In this document: piece after piece, positions 14,451 through 27,812 of the stretch
Layout: each line of letters begins with the position of its first letter
How positions within the stretch are numbered: position 1 is the first letter of the stretch
Origin: Clavelina lepadiformis
Lineage: Eukaryota; Chordata; Ascidiacea; Aplousobranchia; Clavelinidae
Direction of reading: 5' to 3'
NCBI RefSeq assembly: GCF_947623445.1
Contig: NC_135245.1
Coordinates: 7,261,501-7,325,500, forward strand
Length of the DNA: 64,000 nt
Made by a program: the position numbers and the translations under genes
Notes under the pieces: model-generated
What the model was told of the DNA's origin: nothing
Seen by the model: the letters and a program-made list of their open reading frames with translations, nothing else
Databases searched by the model: none

Positions 14451-15457
14451 CCCAGGATATGGCAACCATATCCACTTATCTTCAGAAATGGAAGCTGAAG
14501 CTCAGTGTAACCAAAACGGTGACGGCTGCCTTCCACCTGTACAACAAGGAGGCACAACGTGAGGTCAACATCACTGTTGATGGACGTCCTCTCCCTTTCA
14601 CTGCCGAACCAACATACCTTGGCATAAAGCTGGACAGAGCACTCACGTTTCGTCGACACCTGGAGTAACTTCGCAAAAAACTAACAACACGCGTTGGGCT
14701 TTTGAGACGACTGGCAGGAACTAGCTGGGGTGCTGGATGCATAACACTTCGCACAGCCACCCTGGCTTTGGTCCATTCTTCAGCCGAGTACTGCACACCA
14801 GTTTGATGTCGTAGTGCTCACACTCGTCTCATAGACAAGCCGATTAATGACGCTCTGCGCTTAGTGACTGGATGCCTACGCCCCACACCAACAGACAACC
14901 TGTTTGTCCTAGCAGGTATCCACCCATCTGAGCTTCGCCGCAAGAGAGCCACACTGTCTCTAGCACGCCGAGCACTGGAGCCTGGGCATCTTCTGCATGA
15001 CCGGCTCCTGTCTCCTCCACTTAGAGGACATCGGCAGCTTAAGTCGAGGCACCCGTTTGTCCCTGCTGCTTTAGACCTACTGGATGACTTCAACCAGTCA
15101 AGCACCAATGTGGCAAGCTGGGCGGATTACAAATGGAGCATGGAGTGGCAAGAGAATTCCTCCAGACTCCATGGTTTTATTCCGGAGGCCAGTACATCAC
15201 CACCGGGAATGCATTTTCCCAGGTGTGCTTGGACTAAACTCAATCGCCTTCGAACTGGCGTTGGCCTCTTCCGCTCAACCATGCACAAATGGGGCATGGC
15301 TCCATCTTCGGCCTGTGAGTGTGGTGCAGAAGAGCAGACTGCAGACCACGTCATAACATTTTGTCCGACATACCGCCATCCTTGTGGGAACCGTGGTCTG
15401 ACAACAATGGACGAAAACCTGGTCAGCTGGCGGACAAACACCTGCCCCACAATATGA
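14440..15457 (+). pseudogene. LINE RT thumb and C-terminal zinc-knuckle region, frame 3
   Basis: After the second frameshift the thumb region follows (LQKWKLKLSVTKTVTAAFH, PTYLGIKLDRALTFRRHLE). It is then interrupted by a TAA at about 14,666 and by a TGA near 14,805, where relatives have Trp. The frame resumes with RLIDKPINDALRLVTG and ends at a stop at 15,455-15,457. Near the end is a Cys/His cluster (CECGAEEQTADHVITFCP) typical of the tail of this LINE group. The stops and frameshifts show an inactive copy. Confidence 0.85.
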
Positions 15458-15539
15458 GGTCTTTGTTCCCTCTCTGAAACTAAAGAACCATCTACTCCAC
15501 ACGAAGAAGAAGAAGAAGGTTATCAGAATAGGCATACAA

Positions 15540-16981
15540 AAAGTCGATTTAAGCTATTTGGGATTTAATCGAAGTTAGATTTAAATTAGAAGGAAGATTA
15601 GGTTAGGTTTTGGTTACTATATGTTATAACATAGTTAGGTGAACAAAGAACTGTGAAAAATAGTTTTGAACGATTAAACTTTTTTCCGGTGAAATAGCGA
15701 CAGCCATAAAAACTTACCCAAAACGCAATTCGCTTTATAAAAGCTAAATTTGTTTCACGTCTTCAAAACTACATATTGCGACGCCAAACGGGATCGCGAC
15801 CCATTGTTTAATAAGCCTGGTCTACCATACCATTGTATCGATATGTATCAAAGTTGTAAAACAAGACAGGATGTAGGCTACATGCTACTAGCACTAGATT
15901 ATGAGTAAAATTGCAACACCGCTTTGCATGAAGTACATTTAAGTAAGGTTTTAGGTTTCTTGGAAAATGTATCATGTAAAGTAGGCTCTGTTTTGCTTTC
16001 AGCAAACGCCTGTTCTACGCAGTATAGTATAAGCTGGATAATTTGTCGTATAATCTGTTGTATACGAGTGCAGTAGAAAATAAAAAGATAACCATAGGCC
16101 TACACAAAATACTTAACTTTTTAAGAACTAAAATTTCCATCATTAATTACAGTTAGCCTTGCATAATTATCCATTGTAGTTAACTTATGATCTTTAAAGT
16201 ACTGTAGGCCTACAAAAACATTGTTGACTTGTAAGTGGGCTATATATAGCCTAATTACAAAATGTTGAAAATTGCTTTACATTATCGACAGACCCATGAG
16301 ATTAACATGCAGTTTTTTTTATTAAACCTATATACCAGGACTTAATTTAATAACTGCAAATTCTTTATCATAATTTTTTTGAAATAAGATGGGCATAAGA
16401 TTGTTTGTAAGTTATACGTCATTGACAAAAGGAGTAGCAATATTCTGCTTTCTGCAAAAGGCACGTGCAACAAATTTTTATTCTTCAGTTATTTTTCATA
16501 TAATCAAATCATTTTGACTTATTGTTCGAAACCAAATTATGAGATTAAATTCACCTGAAGTTGGTTTATTCACGTAATACTGTATTTTCTGCTCTCGACC
16601 AACTAGCTATTAATTGCGTATATAGTGGATTACCTAGTGATATACTTCTCCTTTGTTTAACTTGTGAAAAATAAGTTTTTGGATGAGAATACTGACAATA
16701 TTAGGCTTACCAACAATTAAGTGGTTATGAGAGTTTTACTTTATTGTGTATTGCCAACTGTGTGGTATGGATATAAAGCATATATTTTGTCATGTTTAGA
16801 AAGTAAAACAGCGTAGTCCTTTGCTTTTGCAATATTAGCATTTGTTATTATATACGGTTCGTCTAAGAGTAACCTACGCATACACGTAAAAATTAGTTTA
16901 TGTTCTCTTGACAACAGACTGGTTAGGATAAAGTGCTGTAATTTGAAACAAGTAAAAATGAAGCTTAAGCCTAGACCCTAG
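15540..16981. other. Intergenic DNA, no gene seen
   Basis: AT-rich sequence between the retrotransposon and the receptor gene. No exon with splice sites, RNA gene or paired inverted repeat was recognised. It includes several copies of the TAGGCCTA-type word that recur through the window. Confidence 0.5.
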
Positions 16982-16989
16982 ATTATACA

Positions 16990-17183
16990 CAGTGTTTTTA
17001 AGGCGTTTTGAGGGACCGAAACGATCTCTTGAACTTCACCAACGGTCTCTCAAAAAAATTTTTTCTGCAACTACAGCAGAAAATTAGCAATTATCGTATG
17101 TGCATTTCACATACATAAATAACATAACTGCGGTCTCTTAAAACTCCTTAGCGGTCGCCAAAGTCATTCCTTAAAAAACGCTG
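16990..17183. mobile_element. hAT-type MITE, 194 bp
   Basis: The element starts CAGTGTTTTTAAGG and ends CCTTAAAAAACGCTG, imperfect terminal inverted repeats. It is flanked by a perfect 8-bp direct repeat ATTATACA at 16982-16989 and 17184-17191. The 8-bp duplication and CAG...CTG ends are the hAT signature. There is no coding capacity. Confidence 0.85.
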
Positions 17184-17989
17184 ATTATACACCTTATTCG
17201 TTGTAAAACATATAAGCCTACTGACAATGATGGGAAAACTGCTTTTCGTAGAGATTGTGAGACAACTCATCCAAGGTTCTTTGGTCGGTCTTTAGAAAAT
17301 GCTTTATTAAGAAAAGATTAAAGTTTAAGACTTTTGTCGTAAACCATTTATAATCTTGTTATAACTGAAGTAGGCGAAGTAAATCTCGTAACAATGAAGT
17401 AATCAGGCAATAATGTGTGTAATGGTTCAAAGGCTCTACGACCTATACAAGAAGAAATTTGCAACTTTTTTCTTCAATGCTGTTTTTTTTCCTATTAATA
17501 ACTGGTTGGAATTAAAGGGTAATAATTTAACAGCGAGCAGCACTGTGTTGCAAAGCTAATAAGTTGAGAGAACTAGTATACGTTGAGGTTTTAACGCTGT
17601 GTGAATTTGAACCCTAAAAGCCTGGCATGATTTATATTGTAAACACCCAAGACACATTAGCTTCCCCTCGGAATGATAACGACGACAACACCGCAAGTAT
17701 TCCCTTTGCCTTTTTCTGCTATATGGGCCATACTGCGGGAAGCCAAATAAAACCGCTGTAGCTTATCGCTCCGTCCGAAACTGTTGGAAAAGGCGCAGTT
17801 GGTCAGGTGTTTTAGATGAAGTGCGTGTAAGGCATTTCCAGATTGTGGATATGACAAAAACAGCACTAATTAACATTTACTACATAGCCTGTAGAAATTA
17901 GATGAATTGTTTAAAATCTACGTTTACACGTACATCGTATTGATAGGTGATATTACCAGCAAAACCGGAATAGCAACAACGTTAGACTC

Positions 17990-17998
17990 TATATAAAA
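17990..17998 (+). promoter_or_regulatory. Probable TATA box of the receptor gene
   Basis: TATATAAAA lies 60 bp upstream of the receptor start ATG (18,058). Initiation about 30 bp downstream would give a 5' UTR of only about 35-40 nt. Position and sequence are seen; function is inferred. Confidence 0.55.
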
Positions 17999-18057
17999 GC
18001 TTGGCATAGGTGTATTAGAGTCGTTTTTGGGCTGCTTGAACAAGAAAATCATCTGCC

Positions 18058-21000
18058 ATGGACAATAACATAACCTTTGACACGTTGCCAAGTAGTAGCG
18101 GTAAATGGAACATTACGATTCTGTCGGTTGTGGCTTGTTTGTTTGGGCTTATTATCGTGGTTGGTGTTCTTGGTAACGCTATTATTATTGCCTCGATCAT
18201 TCGAGAAAGAAAACTGCACACACGAGGACACTACCTAATAGGGTAAGGAAGTGTTAAATATTTTGTTTATCATAAAATATAGAAACGTTTTAGGTGGTTT
18301 AAAGTCGGATTAATCCTTTGTTATGAAAGCTGTCAAAAGATATAACGCAAAAACGTGTCACTCGACAAGTTAGGCTGACGATACTGCATCTGTAACACAA
18401 TATATGGAGATATAGACAGTGTATGAAGCTTGCATATAACCCTTCTCGGGCGCGGAGTTACGACAACTTTTAGAGATATCTTATATAATACGTAACCATA
18501 GTTTTTTCATTGCGTTATCTTGTTCGAATATATTCTGCTCGTAAAACCTATCCTGCTTACATCTTTTTGTTTTTTAATTGGTTAAATTTACAGTGCGGTT
18601 ATGGTGTACGCGCTATCAGCCTATACTTGTTTTCTCTGAAAGTTGTTTCGAGTGAAAATGAAATGGAAAATGTCACCGAGCTTCTTCAAACAACTGATTA
18701 AAATTTTTAACGATGTTTGTTCACAAAACGTCTTGTTATACACACTCACACTTTTATTTCGGTGTGCGAAAATAGGAGTTTGCACCAACAATTTGTTGAG
18801 CTTACTCTGTATCTGATACCTCGGTTGATCACATTATTATTTAAACTAAAAACTACAAATGTCATCACAACAGCAATGTTATGTTCTTTTAACCTCGTTC
18901 ATTTATCTTGTTCATGGTATAAACAAGCACACGTTATTTTTCGTGCGCTCTGGCTAGATTAATCAAAGGTCAAATACCTTGTTTTCAGTTAATTTTAATG
19001 CTTGCATAGATTTAAAAAAGTAAATTTTCTCTTCAATCAAAAGTGTTTCTCTGCGTGACGATTAAAACGTTTCTACGACAATAAACACGTTGATTTTATT
19101 TCAAGGCCGTAATGCTGAATCACACTAAGTATGACGTACAAATTGGTACAGTAATAGGATTTGGCCGATTAATCGGTTGTGCTCAATAATAGGAATTTAA
19201 ACACTCTGACTTGTATAAGTAAATCCACGAAATAGAATTAACGGAAGTAAAAATAAGAGACAAGACAGCTTATACAAATCCTCTCACCGAGTTTTATCAC
19301 GCATTTATAGTGCCTTACTGAAGGCGAATTTTGATGTCGTATTCGCTGTTTTCGCAGAATTCATTCATTAGGCATTAGGTAAACTTGGTGAGGCAATAAA
19401 CTCTCTCAACTAATAAATTATTAAAGACTAAAGTTAAAATGTATTAGCTGGAGCTGTATGATTAATGACAGCATGCAATTTATTTATCTGTGGGCATTAC
19501 AAGCTGTTCGTTTATACCTTTTCTCGTTTCAGTTGCAATGTAAAACAAAGATCATGTTGATATCTATCAAAGCCTACGTAATAGTTATGTTATACATACT
19601 CAGTTACTCGTTTAAAAGTAAATTTAGCAAACTATATTCTGAAGTCCTCAGCTAAACGTACCACAAATCGATTTTTCGACCTTAATGCCACGACAACAAT
19701 TTGCTTTTTTTGTTCAGCATGAAGGTATTCACACGCAAGCATAATATTATGAGGCTTATAACGTTAATTTTTAATTGAATATAAATTAGTTTTCGTTTCT
19801 TTTTTAGGTCGTTGGCGATTACAGATCTCCTAGTTTCACTTATCGTTTCTCCATTCTTTGCATTTATGACGTTGCATTTCTTCTCCCCTGCCAGCGATGA
19901 CAAAGCGTGGATGCCACATAGATTTGTCTGCCAACTTCTCGTCTTTCTTGATGTCACGTGTTGTACTGCCTCCATCTTTCATCTTTGTGTTATCGCCTGT
20001 GACAGGTGAGTTTCAAGTATTCCACCTCGCACATGTGGCAAGGCACCGTTACTCATTGTACTTCATCTCTTATGCTGCATTTAAATCCCGCTCATTATAC
20101 TGCATATAAAGGCGAAATGTAAGCGTTTTTTGTAAACTTAGCCCGTATATGCTTAATTGCTTACTCAGCAACGAGCAAAACAAGCCTAAAAATAGCACGT
20201 GACACCAGACAAAGAATTTTGTACGTCAGTTTCAATATTGACCAAAGAGTGTGTTGGATTTTTGACAGGTAGTCTGTATTTGTTGTATAAACAGACAACA
20301 TATTTTTCCTGCTCACAGACGTACATCGAACAGAAGCCGATTGGTTCGTTGTAGCTCCACGAGAAAAGTTTTTGTTGATTTTTGAGTTCTCGCTGCTATG
20401 AAATATGAATTAATAATGAGTGTATCGTACGTCGCCGGATTAATATTAAGCAAAGTGCTCCCATATACAGATACTATATATACAATTAAATTGTTGGACT
20501 AAGTTAGATCTAACCCAACAACTCCGAACGTTAATCGATTTTTCCGCTTCTTTTTAACATTTTATAATTTTGCAATTTTTGCTAGCACTGTTTTAAAGTA
20601 CCACATCGACAGTGTAAGAATTTCATATTCCATTTATCAAGTTAAACATTTTGTGATGCTTTGATCACAATTTCAATTGCGGTTTAACTTAATGTGAAAC
20701 TTTGCAATATTTTGAACCTTAATAAGAATTGATTAGGGAATACATAATTTAAATACATTACAGTTTTAAGTTTTACATAATCTCGTTTACCGCAAGGATG
20801 TATCAAGTTTTGTGGTTAATACTGAAATGCCTCTGCCCATAAACATTATTGCTTAATTCTGATACTTTTAACAAACTTGTACATTTTTCTTTGGGAGTTG
20901 TGTACACCACAAAAAGAGCGTAGCTCATAAAAACCTGTGTCGGTTTAATATACATTTCTTGGTTACTTGGGTTTGTATTTATTCATAGCTTTCCCATTTT

Positions 21001-24000
21001 AAATTTAGGTCAATAATCAACCATAGTTTTAACGCACGCGTATCAGAAGTCGTTTTAAAGGAGCTGATAAAAAATGTTACCATATGTCACCGTTTGGCAC
21101 ATTGCGATTAGATTACACCATTCATTGCATACGGATCAATGTAAATACAACAGCAGCATTGAACCTGGTAACTCTATCCCAGTTCAGCTGATAGGAAACA
21201 TGATATCACTATTCACGTCTTAAAATTTAAATCAATATAGAATAACCTATAAAATTTTATTTCCTTTTTCTACGGTATTGTTTGTATGTAGATAAAGAAG
21301 GATGTTTGCTAATGCTTCATATAACTAACACAAAATGACATACACTTGTCACTTTTTCTATAGCTTTTCATACAGCTCACAGATAAATTGCGTGATATCT
21401 CTAAATCAAAACATAAAAATAAAAATAATAAAATAAAAACTTGAAAGGAGGCATAACAGCATTGTTGTTAAGTTTTGAATCATTTCTACTGCAGGTACAA
21501 AGCAGTTACCAAACTTAGATACTTACAAAAGAGGAAATTTTGCAAGGTTTTGCCCACCATATTTGGAATCTGGTTGTTTGCTATTCTGTTATCCCTTGCC
21601 CCCCACGTTATATTTTTGCAATCCAACAACAACAACAAGAACACAAACTTCACTTATGTGGGTATTAGAAAGATACAGTCAAGTGTTGTTTGTATAGTTG
21701 TATGTAGGCTACTTAAGTCTTATATATTAATCTTTATATATTAACGATTATGTTTATCAAATAGATTATATATAAATATTCTTTTTGACCTTTCTCCAAA
21801 CCTATATAGTTACTATTGTTGATCATATAGCATGTAAAAGTTATTTAAAAATAAATTTTTACATTTTGGCACTCATCGATGACATTTTATACTTCGCGTA
21901 GCATTGGCCAAAGTTTTATTACAACTTTGTAAATATTTTTATCTAGCTTTAAAAAATTTCAAGTTTTTGAAAATTTAGGATAAAATGGAAGCTTTATCAT
22001 TGAGAAATACTTCCGACATTTTTTATCCAGTGGAAAATTTTGCTACGCCGCAGGAAGACAACCAGAGTATTTCCTGTTTAATGGTTAACGACAACAAGGT
22101 ATTACTTAATTATTCTTTTAAATTTTTCGCCTTTTTCGATACGCCCAAAGAATGCCTCCCATGAAGACTGTATTATGTAGCCCAAGTCTTTACGTCATGA
22201 CCGATTCTAACAAGCTATAAAGTTGGACACAAAAAGTATTTTTGACTATACATCAATTTGGTATTGGCGCCCATGCCCTATTGTTATCTACAAAAGCCAT
22301 TTACGTAACGAACACTCACCGCATCTGCATAATTTCTCACATCAAATGTAAGGATCATTTTTCCAGCCATCTGAACGATGTTAAGTGCTGAATTCATTAG
22401 TTTTAAGGATGAGTTATTAACTCAAGTTTTAAATAATTTAAAACGAGTTACTTCGTTGACAAATATTTTATGTAACCGTGAAAAAGTCATAAACATAGTT
22501 GTTTAAAGCCTTGACTAAATTTCAGTCAAGAATTTTGATAAATACCATTACCATCAACAACGAGCCAACTGTTTCGTATGACGCTTATAGCATATCTCCA
22601 TAACATGCCACAAACGATATGTCCATCAGCAAACTTAAGAAACTGTTTTATCTTCCTATCTAGATTTATCGCATTGTGGCCACTACTGTTGCGTTTTACT
22701 TGCCTCTGTTTATAATCATCATTATCTACTGGCGAGTTGCAGTAATTGCATGGGGACGCATTCACCACAACATAACCTTGACGCCTTTTCCTTCTACGAT
22801 GACCCTGGATTTGACTAAAGACGATGAATCTCAGCACGCAAGTGCTAAGTGAGTTAATTGCAAATTAAATGTTAAGTGTTACCTAATTATGTTGTATCAA
22901 AAAAAGTTATAGCACTATACCTTGGAAACCAAGGAATGAAACAACGTATTTACAAATTGTGGGGCTTTGATAAAGAGTAAAACTTGTTTAGAATCAGTTA
23001 CTGTAAGTTTGCCAGCCTTGCGTTTTGGTGAACTTGTTTCATCCGTAACCGCTTGCAGTTGAGTAAACATAAAGCCAGTCCACATGTAAAGTTAATAGGT
23101 GTTTATTAAATTTTGTTGAGAGAAGTTTGTTGTTCAGGCTGGTAATTGGCCTCCTTTAAAAGTAACTTTCAGATTGCAATTTAACTTCAAAATAACTTTT
23201 CTTTAACGTCATTTGATGTTTACTTTTGAATAGTTCAAAACTGATTATATTCTAAACTTTTATCCGAATCTTTGTTCTATCCAGCGTTGTTATTGGCTTT
23301 GGCGCGTGACAAAAGCATGTTTAGTCTGAACCTCCGGCCCAAATATCCTTCGTGTAGGTCAGCATGTTATTAAATTCAATACTATGACAAACAAGCAGGG
23401 CGAACGGAGCACTTCATAGAACTGTACAAACGTAAAATAATAACAATTTCAATCCACTGTTGTTAACACTGCTGTTGCCATTTATCTTTCAACAACAAGC
23501 TTATTTTGTGCTGTGAAAATTTCCGTAGCCTATATTGCATTCCTTATTTCTTACCTGCAAAAGTGATGATTGATAACCTTGATGTTTTCCTTGGAGTTTA
23601 AGTTACGTTATTTGTATCCTTTAATTATTCAAGTGTTCTTAATCACATAATTCTATCACTTTGCGAGCCACACAATTTATGGGGTATATATAGGGTTGTC
23701 ATCGGTCTGGACTCAAAAATTAGGACGACTTGGTGACAAAAGAAGAATAAACCTAAATAAACCTTAAACCTTAAACCTAATAAACCTAATAAACCTTAAA
23801 CGGTGCACGAGAAGGCAGTCAATGTTCCTAAAAAAAACGAGACACTATTTGCATGTTCTTAATTTTGGTAACTCTTTGGTACGAAATGGTATAACTTACT
23901 AAAGGGAGTGAAATGCCCAAAGTAGAAACTTCTGCCCTAAAAATCAGCAAGCAAGTGAAAACAAGCACGTTTTTTGGAAATATGCACAATAGTATTTTCT

Positions 24001-26204
24001 AAGACATTGTACTTGAAAATAAGCACAAATCTTAGAAATAAGCACGGAATGGTAACCCTGGATAGGATAGTGGTAAATTCTTTTCCTAGCATAAAGATAA
24101 CCCAAATTGCCAATGTCAGATAACAAGCAATTTCCTTAGAAAACTTTATGGCCCAGTTAATCGTGAGTCTTTCTATTAGTATTTCATTTTATTGCTGCAA
24201 TCTCAGCAAATTCAATCAAATAAATGTTTACACAGTTATTTAATATCCTGCCAAGAATTCAATGTATTAAGCAGGGTAATAGAATAACAAAATGAAAGAA
24301 TAAGATTGGAAAATCTGCTGGCATATGAAAGATATGTTGGAATCTAATTTTAAATTATTAGGAATTTAATCTAAACAGATTTTTATGGAAAAATAAACTT
24401 TTCATTGAAAATGATAACTAGTCGGCTATATGTACTCAATTTCTACAAGTTCGAACAATCTAAGTAGCCCAGCAGTCATTACTTGAACTAAAACAACCAA
24501 AATTTAACAAGACAAAATTCAGTAGCATAACAATTGAATTAATTCCAGAAGGGCGTACATACATTAAACGTCTCTTTAAGCCATTTTGTACATAACACAA
24601 AATACATACAGGTACTGCTTCTGTCATTTTGTGGACCACAAACCTTGTTCAAATAACATTCTCCATGTTTGATGTATGCGTATAGATGTTATCAAAATTT
24701 TAACAAAAACCCTGCTTATATGTCACAGGTCGAGAAGAACATCAAATTTGTCTTTGATCACGATGAAAATAAAGCGCTCTGCCTGTTTTCCATGTTGTTT
24801 TGGGCAGAAGACAAAAAATGGAGACGTACCTGGAATGCGAAGACAACAAGCTGTCTCGAAGAACGTGACAGTGGAACTAATCCAACGGAATGAAAGCAAA
24901 GTAAACCTAAAAGGTTTTACAAGTTCCATTGCCGAAAACAACAATTGCCTCCATCCTAAAGAACATTTGTTCACCGAAAATCAGAGATGGTATCACGGAA
25001 AGCACAGCCTTACTGATCCACGGCAGTATTCCGCTTCCTGTGCGCAAGACATCGACAGCAAGGAATCACTGTTGAATTCAGAACCTGTTGAACATACAGG
25101 CCGAGCACAGATGTCTTGTTCCGTTGATTCATGTGAAAAAATGACTGATTCAGCTTCGAATACAGCAAACTATTTATCCCCGGCTGATCAGCTGACGGAG
25201 ATAGACAAAAATAACGCAGTCATGGCTGAAAACTTTTCTTTCGAAGACGACAAATGTGAAAGGCTGGTTTTGCCTGATAGGATTCCTTCCATTACTTTAA
25301 CTCCCGTTTGTTCTCATTCCAATGACGGAATTTTGTCGCAAACATTGTCATCAAACGATCTATTTCGGCCAGAAAACAAACAACTTTCCAGTATTAAACG
25401 CTCATACTCTGACTGTATAAAGAAAACTAACCTTCGACCTGCAGTTCGAGCAAGAAGCTTTAGCATTCGCAGTCAGAATGTTAGCATTTCCTCGGATTGT
25501 CCACGAAGCCGTTCTCTGAGTGTTTCTTTAGTTCGGACGCGACTTACAATTAACAGAGAAAGAAAGGTAAACCAGATAGTGCTGCAGCACCGCATAAACG
25601 TTTAGTAGTTATAGGTTCAACTTTGTCTCATATGGGCATAATTTTGCAATATGCGACCAAATATTTCTTCTATCTTTTTAAAATTCTCTTTGAAAAGCTG
25701 AATCTACTTAGACCAAACTTGTCGGGATAATTTATGTTATTTGTTTTGGCAGTAACTGCAGTGCAGCCAACAATTAATAAAATAGGTAAAATAATACGTT
25801 GGCGCTTTTGCTGCATGTGTAAGGTGTTCTTTATTGAGTAGAAAAATTCTCATGCTGTGCTCATGGTCTAAGAATCATGTTGGATAATTAAATTTATCGG
25901 TTTTGTAAGATTCGTAATCTCTCTCTATATATATTGTTTCAAGGTTATTCGAACAATGGGAGCGGTTATTGGAGCCTTTGTAATCTGCTGGCTTCCCTTC
26001 TTCATCAAAGAATTGCTGGTCCCTTTTTGTGGCGAATCGTGTTCACTTGACCCCGTTGCTGAGATTATTATCAACTGGCTTGGTTACGCCAATTCAGCTT
26101 TAAACCCATTCATTTACGCCTTTGCCAACGATGAATTTAGCAAAGCTATCGCGAAACTATTGCGTGACTTGCTTGGAATATGCAAAAGAGGAACACGACG
26201 TTAA
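18058..26204 (+). CDS. Serotonin 5-HT1-like G-protein-coupled receptor (7 exons, 649 aa)
   Basis: Class A aminergic receptor of the plasma membrane. Exons are 18058-18242, 19808-20005, 21495-21657, 21979-22098, 22664-22848, 24729-25566 and 25944-26204; the total of 1950 nt is in frame. Seen: TM1 with GN (N40), D68 in TM2 (SLAITDLL), C103 before TM3, the amine-binding Asp D110 in FLDVTCCTASIFHL, and DRY at 127-129 with its Arg codon split by an intron. TM5 is VATTVAFYLPLF, TM6 carries CWLPFFIKELLVPFC, and TM7 has NWLGYANSALNPFIYAF. A second Cys in ECL2 (SCLMVNDNK) can pair with C103. N-glycosylation sites NIT lie at N4 and N18. The TM3, TM6 and TM7 pattern is closest to the 5-HT1 group, which couples to Gi, so inhibition of adenylyl cyclase is inferred. 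ICL3 is nearly 300 residues, Ser/Arg-rich, mostly from exon 6. The C-tail is short with a Cys (GICKR) that may be palmitoylated. The exact subtype cannot be set by eye; 5-HT7 or another amine receptor is less likely. Confidence 0.9.
23745..23805. repeat. Short tandem repeat (ATAAACCTTA-like) in receptor intron 5
   Basis: Repeated units of AATAAACCTTAAACC and near variants lie in the long intron between the TM5 exon and the ICL3 exon. No function is suggested. Confidence 0.75.
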
Positions 26205-26252
26205 GTGTTGAGTTGTTCATCTGTTCTATTGTATTTTATTTGGTGTCGGAGA

Positions 26253-26258
26253 AATAAA
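26253..26258 (+). terminator. Polyadenylation signal AATAAA of the receptor gene
   Basis: A canonical AATAAA lies 49 bp past the receptor stop codon, followed by a T/G-rich stretch. It is the likely 3' end signal. Confidence 0.65.
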
Positions 26259-26269
26259 ATCTTATGTGA

Positions 26270-27804
26270 CGTCAACCATTTTTTGCTCAAAAGACCTAAT
26301 GGTATCTTTTTATGTGAAATTAAAATGAAATGGATATGAGATAACCTGGCTATCCTTTGTTTCGGATTTGAGGAAGTGTTTTTCCAACGTTTAGTATTGA
26401 AATACCATAATGTTTCCTCACCACTCGGTATACTGCTAAGAAGCTTATCTAAAGGCATTATATGCAATAGATAAGTTTTCAGTTATAGACTTAATAATTG
26501 CTTTGAGGTCTACTGTTGTCCTTTAAAGTATTAAGTTATGATGCGTGTAGCCTATAAAGCCATAAGAATTTCTATAGTATAAAATCTATATAAAGCAAAT
26601 TTCTTAATCCATTGGATATCATATCTAAGGATATCAAACCGATATAAATCTAAAATACGCAAAACTAAAATTTGTCAATCGTCGCCATCCTGGCTATCTT
26701 TTGTGATTCGAGGATGACGACCCTCTAGTACAGTGTTGGTGCCACCATCGCTGTCTGCGGGACGTTGCTAGTAACCTAACCAGTGTTTTCCATATAATTT
26801 TTTTTAAACGCTGCTTAAGCTTTATATGGCTTGGCTACTGGAAGACGGCTGAAAGGCAATGATTAACGCTAGTGGAGAGTGCGAGATACCCTATTTGGAT
26901 TCCCCCATAGACTCCGTTAGAATTTCTACAAATTATAATTTCTGGTGTCTGGTATGATATCTGGCCAAAAAAGTTACGTATTCTTCTCGGTTAGCATTTA
27001 AATGTAAACGTGTTGACATAATTAATCAGAGGAAGGTAAAAATTCGGTAAAGCGAAAACCTGTAGGAAAATACCTGGCTATTGGAGTAGTGGCAATATAA
27101 TATGTTGCTTACACGTCACACTACTACATGCTTGCTCGCTCGCTCACTCACCCGCTCTGTTAAAGTATGAAACAAATTTGAATCGCGCTTGCAGATGATT
27201 TCTGTACGAACCCAATCTTCTACATTTGTTTGGACAGAATTTCATTTATTTTAAATTGAGTTCTTTTCGTATTAAAATAAAGAAACTTACTATCATCTTT
27301 TCTATAATTCAGCTAAACGGTCCTATAGAAATCTTAGAAACTAACTCACTTTTGTCGTTGTTTTTGAATCATGCTCATATTTACCAATGTACTATGATTT
27401 TTGTTTGTTTCAGAAATTATAACAAGAGTGTTTTATACTTAATATCTTAATTTGTATTGCTGTTTCACTGTTATATAATTTCACGGTTTGCTGTTTTAAA
27501 CATAATTTTGCGCTCATCCAATTTAAAAGCTACGATGCTCGCTCGTGGCAAGTAAACCAATCCAAGTCTACCAATAGAAACGTTTGAAAACGTACAGAAG
27601 GTAGGGGAAAGAATGCTTAGTTGCTTACATTGGGCTGGAAAATTGCACCAATCAACGGAATTCCAAAATGGCAGCGTAATACTTAGAACATAATATAGAA
27701 CAAAACGGCAATATTTGGTGCAGAAGCATCATACAAACTTTGCGAGTCTAGACGTCTCGTGCAGAAGTGTGTTACCAGATGACGTCACTGTTGGAGTAGT
27801 TGTG
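26270..27804. other. Intergenic DNA, no gene seen
   Basis: Non-coding sequence between the receptor and SNRNP200. A somewhat GC-richer patch at about 26,680-26,900 might be an old repeat, but no element ends or RNA-gene boxes could be defined. Confidence 0.45.
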
Positions 27805-27812
27805 GTCTAGAA

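Larger units (their letters stand above)
12296..15520 (+). mobile_element. Non-LTR retrotransposon (LINE), jockey-like, decayed
   Basis: About 3.2 kb of clearly GC-richer DNA codes, in shifting frames, for an endonuclease, a reverse transcriptase and a C-terminal zinc-knuckle region. It ends at a short GAA microsatellite (15,503-15,517), a common LINE tail. No ORF1 is seen, so the copy is probably 5'-truncated. At least two frameshifts and two in-frame stops break the coding region, so it cannot be autonomous. I found no clear target-site duplication. The RT style (HGRSTADQ, GVPQGSVLAPLLFNIY, YADDLAI) is that of elements usually annotated as jockey-like; the exact clade is uncertain. It sits between the 5' end of the coiled-coil gene and the receptor gene. 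Confidence 0.9.

Noticed and set aside
23690-24059. Possible hAT element: AGGGTTGTCAT on the left, ATGGTAACCCTG on the right
   Set aside because: The ends are only roughly inverse and the flanks (GGTATATA versus GATAGGAT) do not form a target duplication.
24723-24974. Minus-strand open frame
   Set aside because: Shadow of receptor exon 6, which has correct splice borders on the plus strand.
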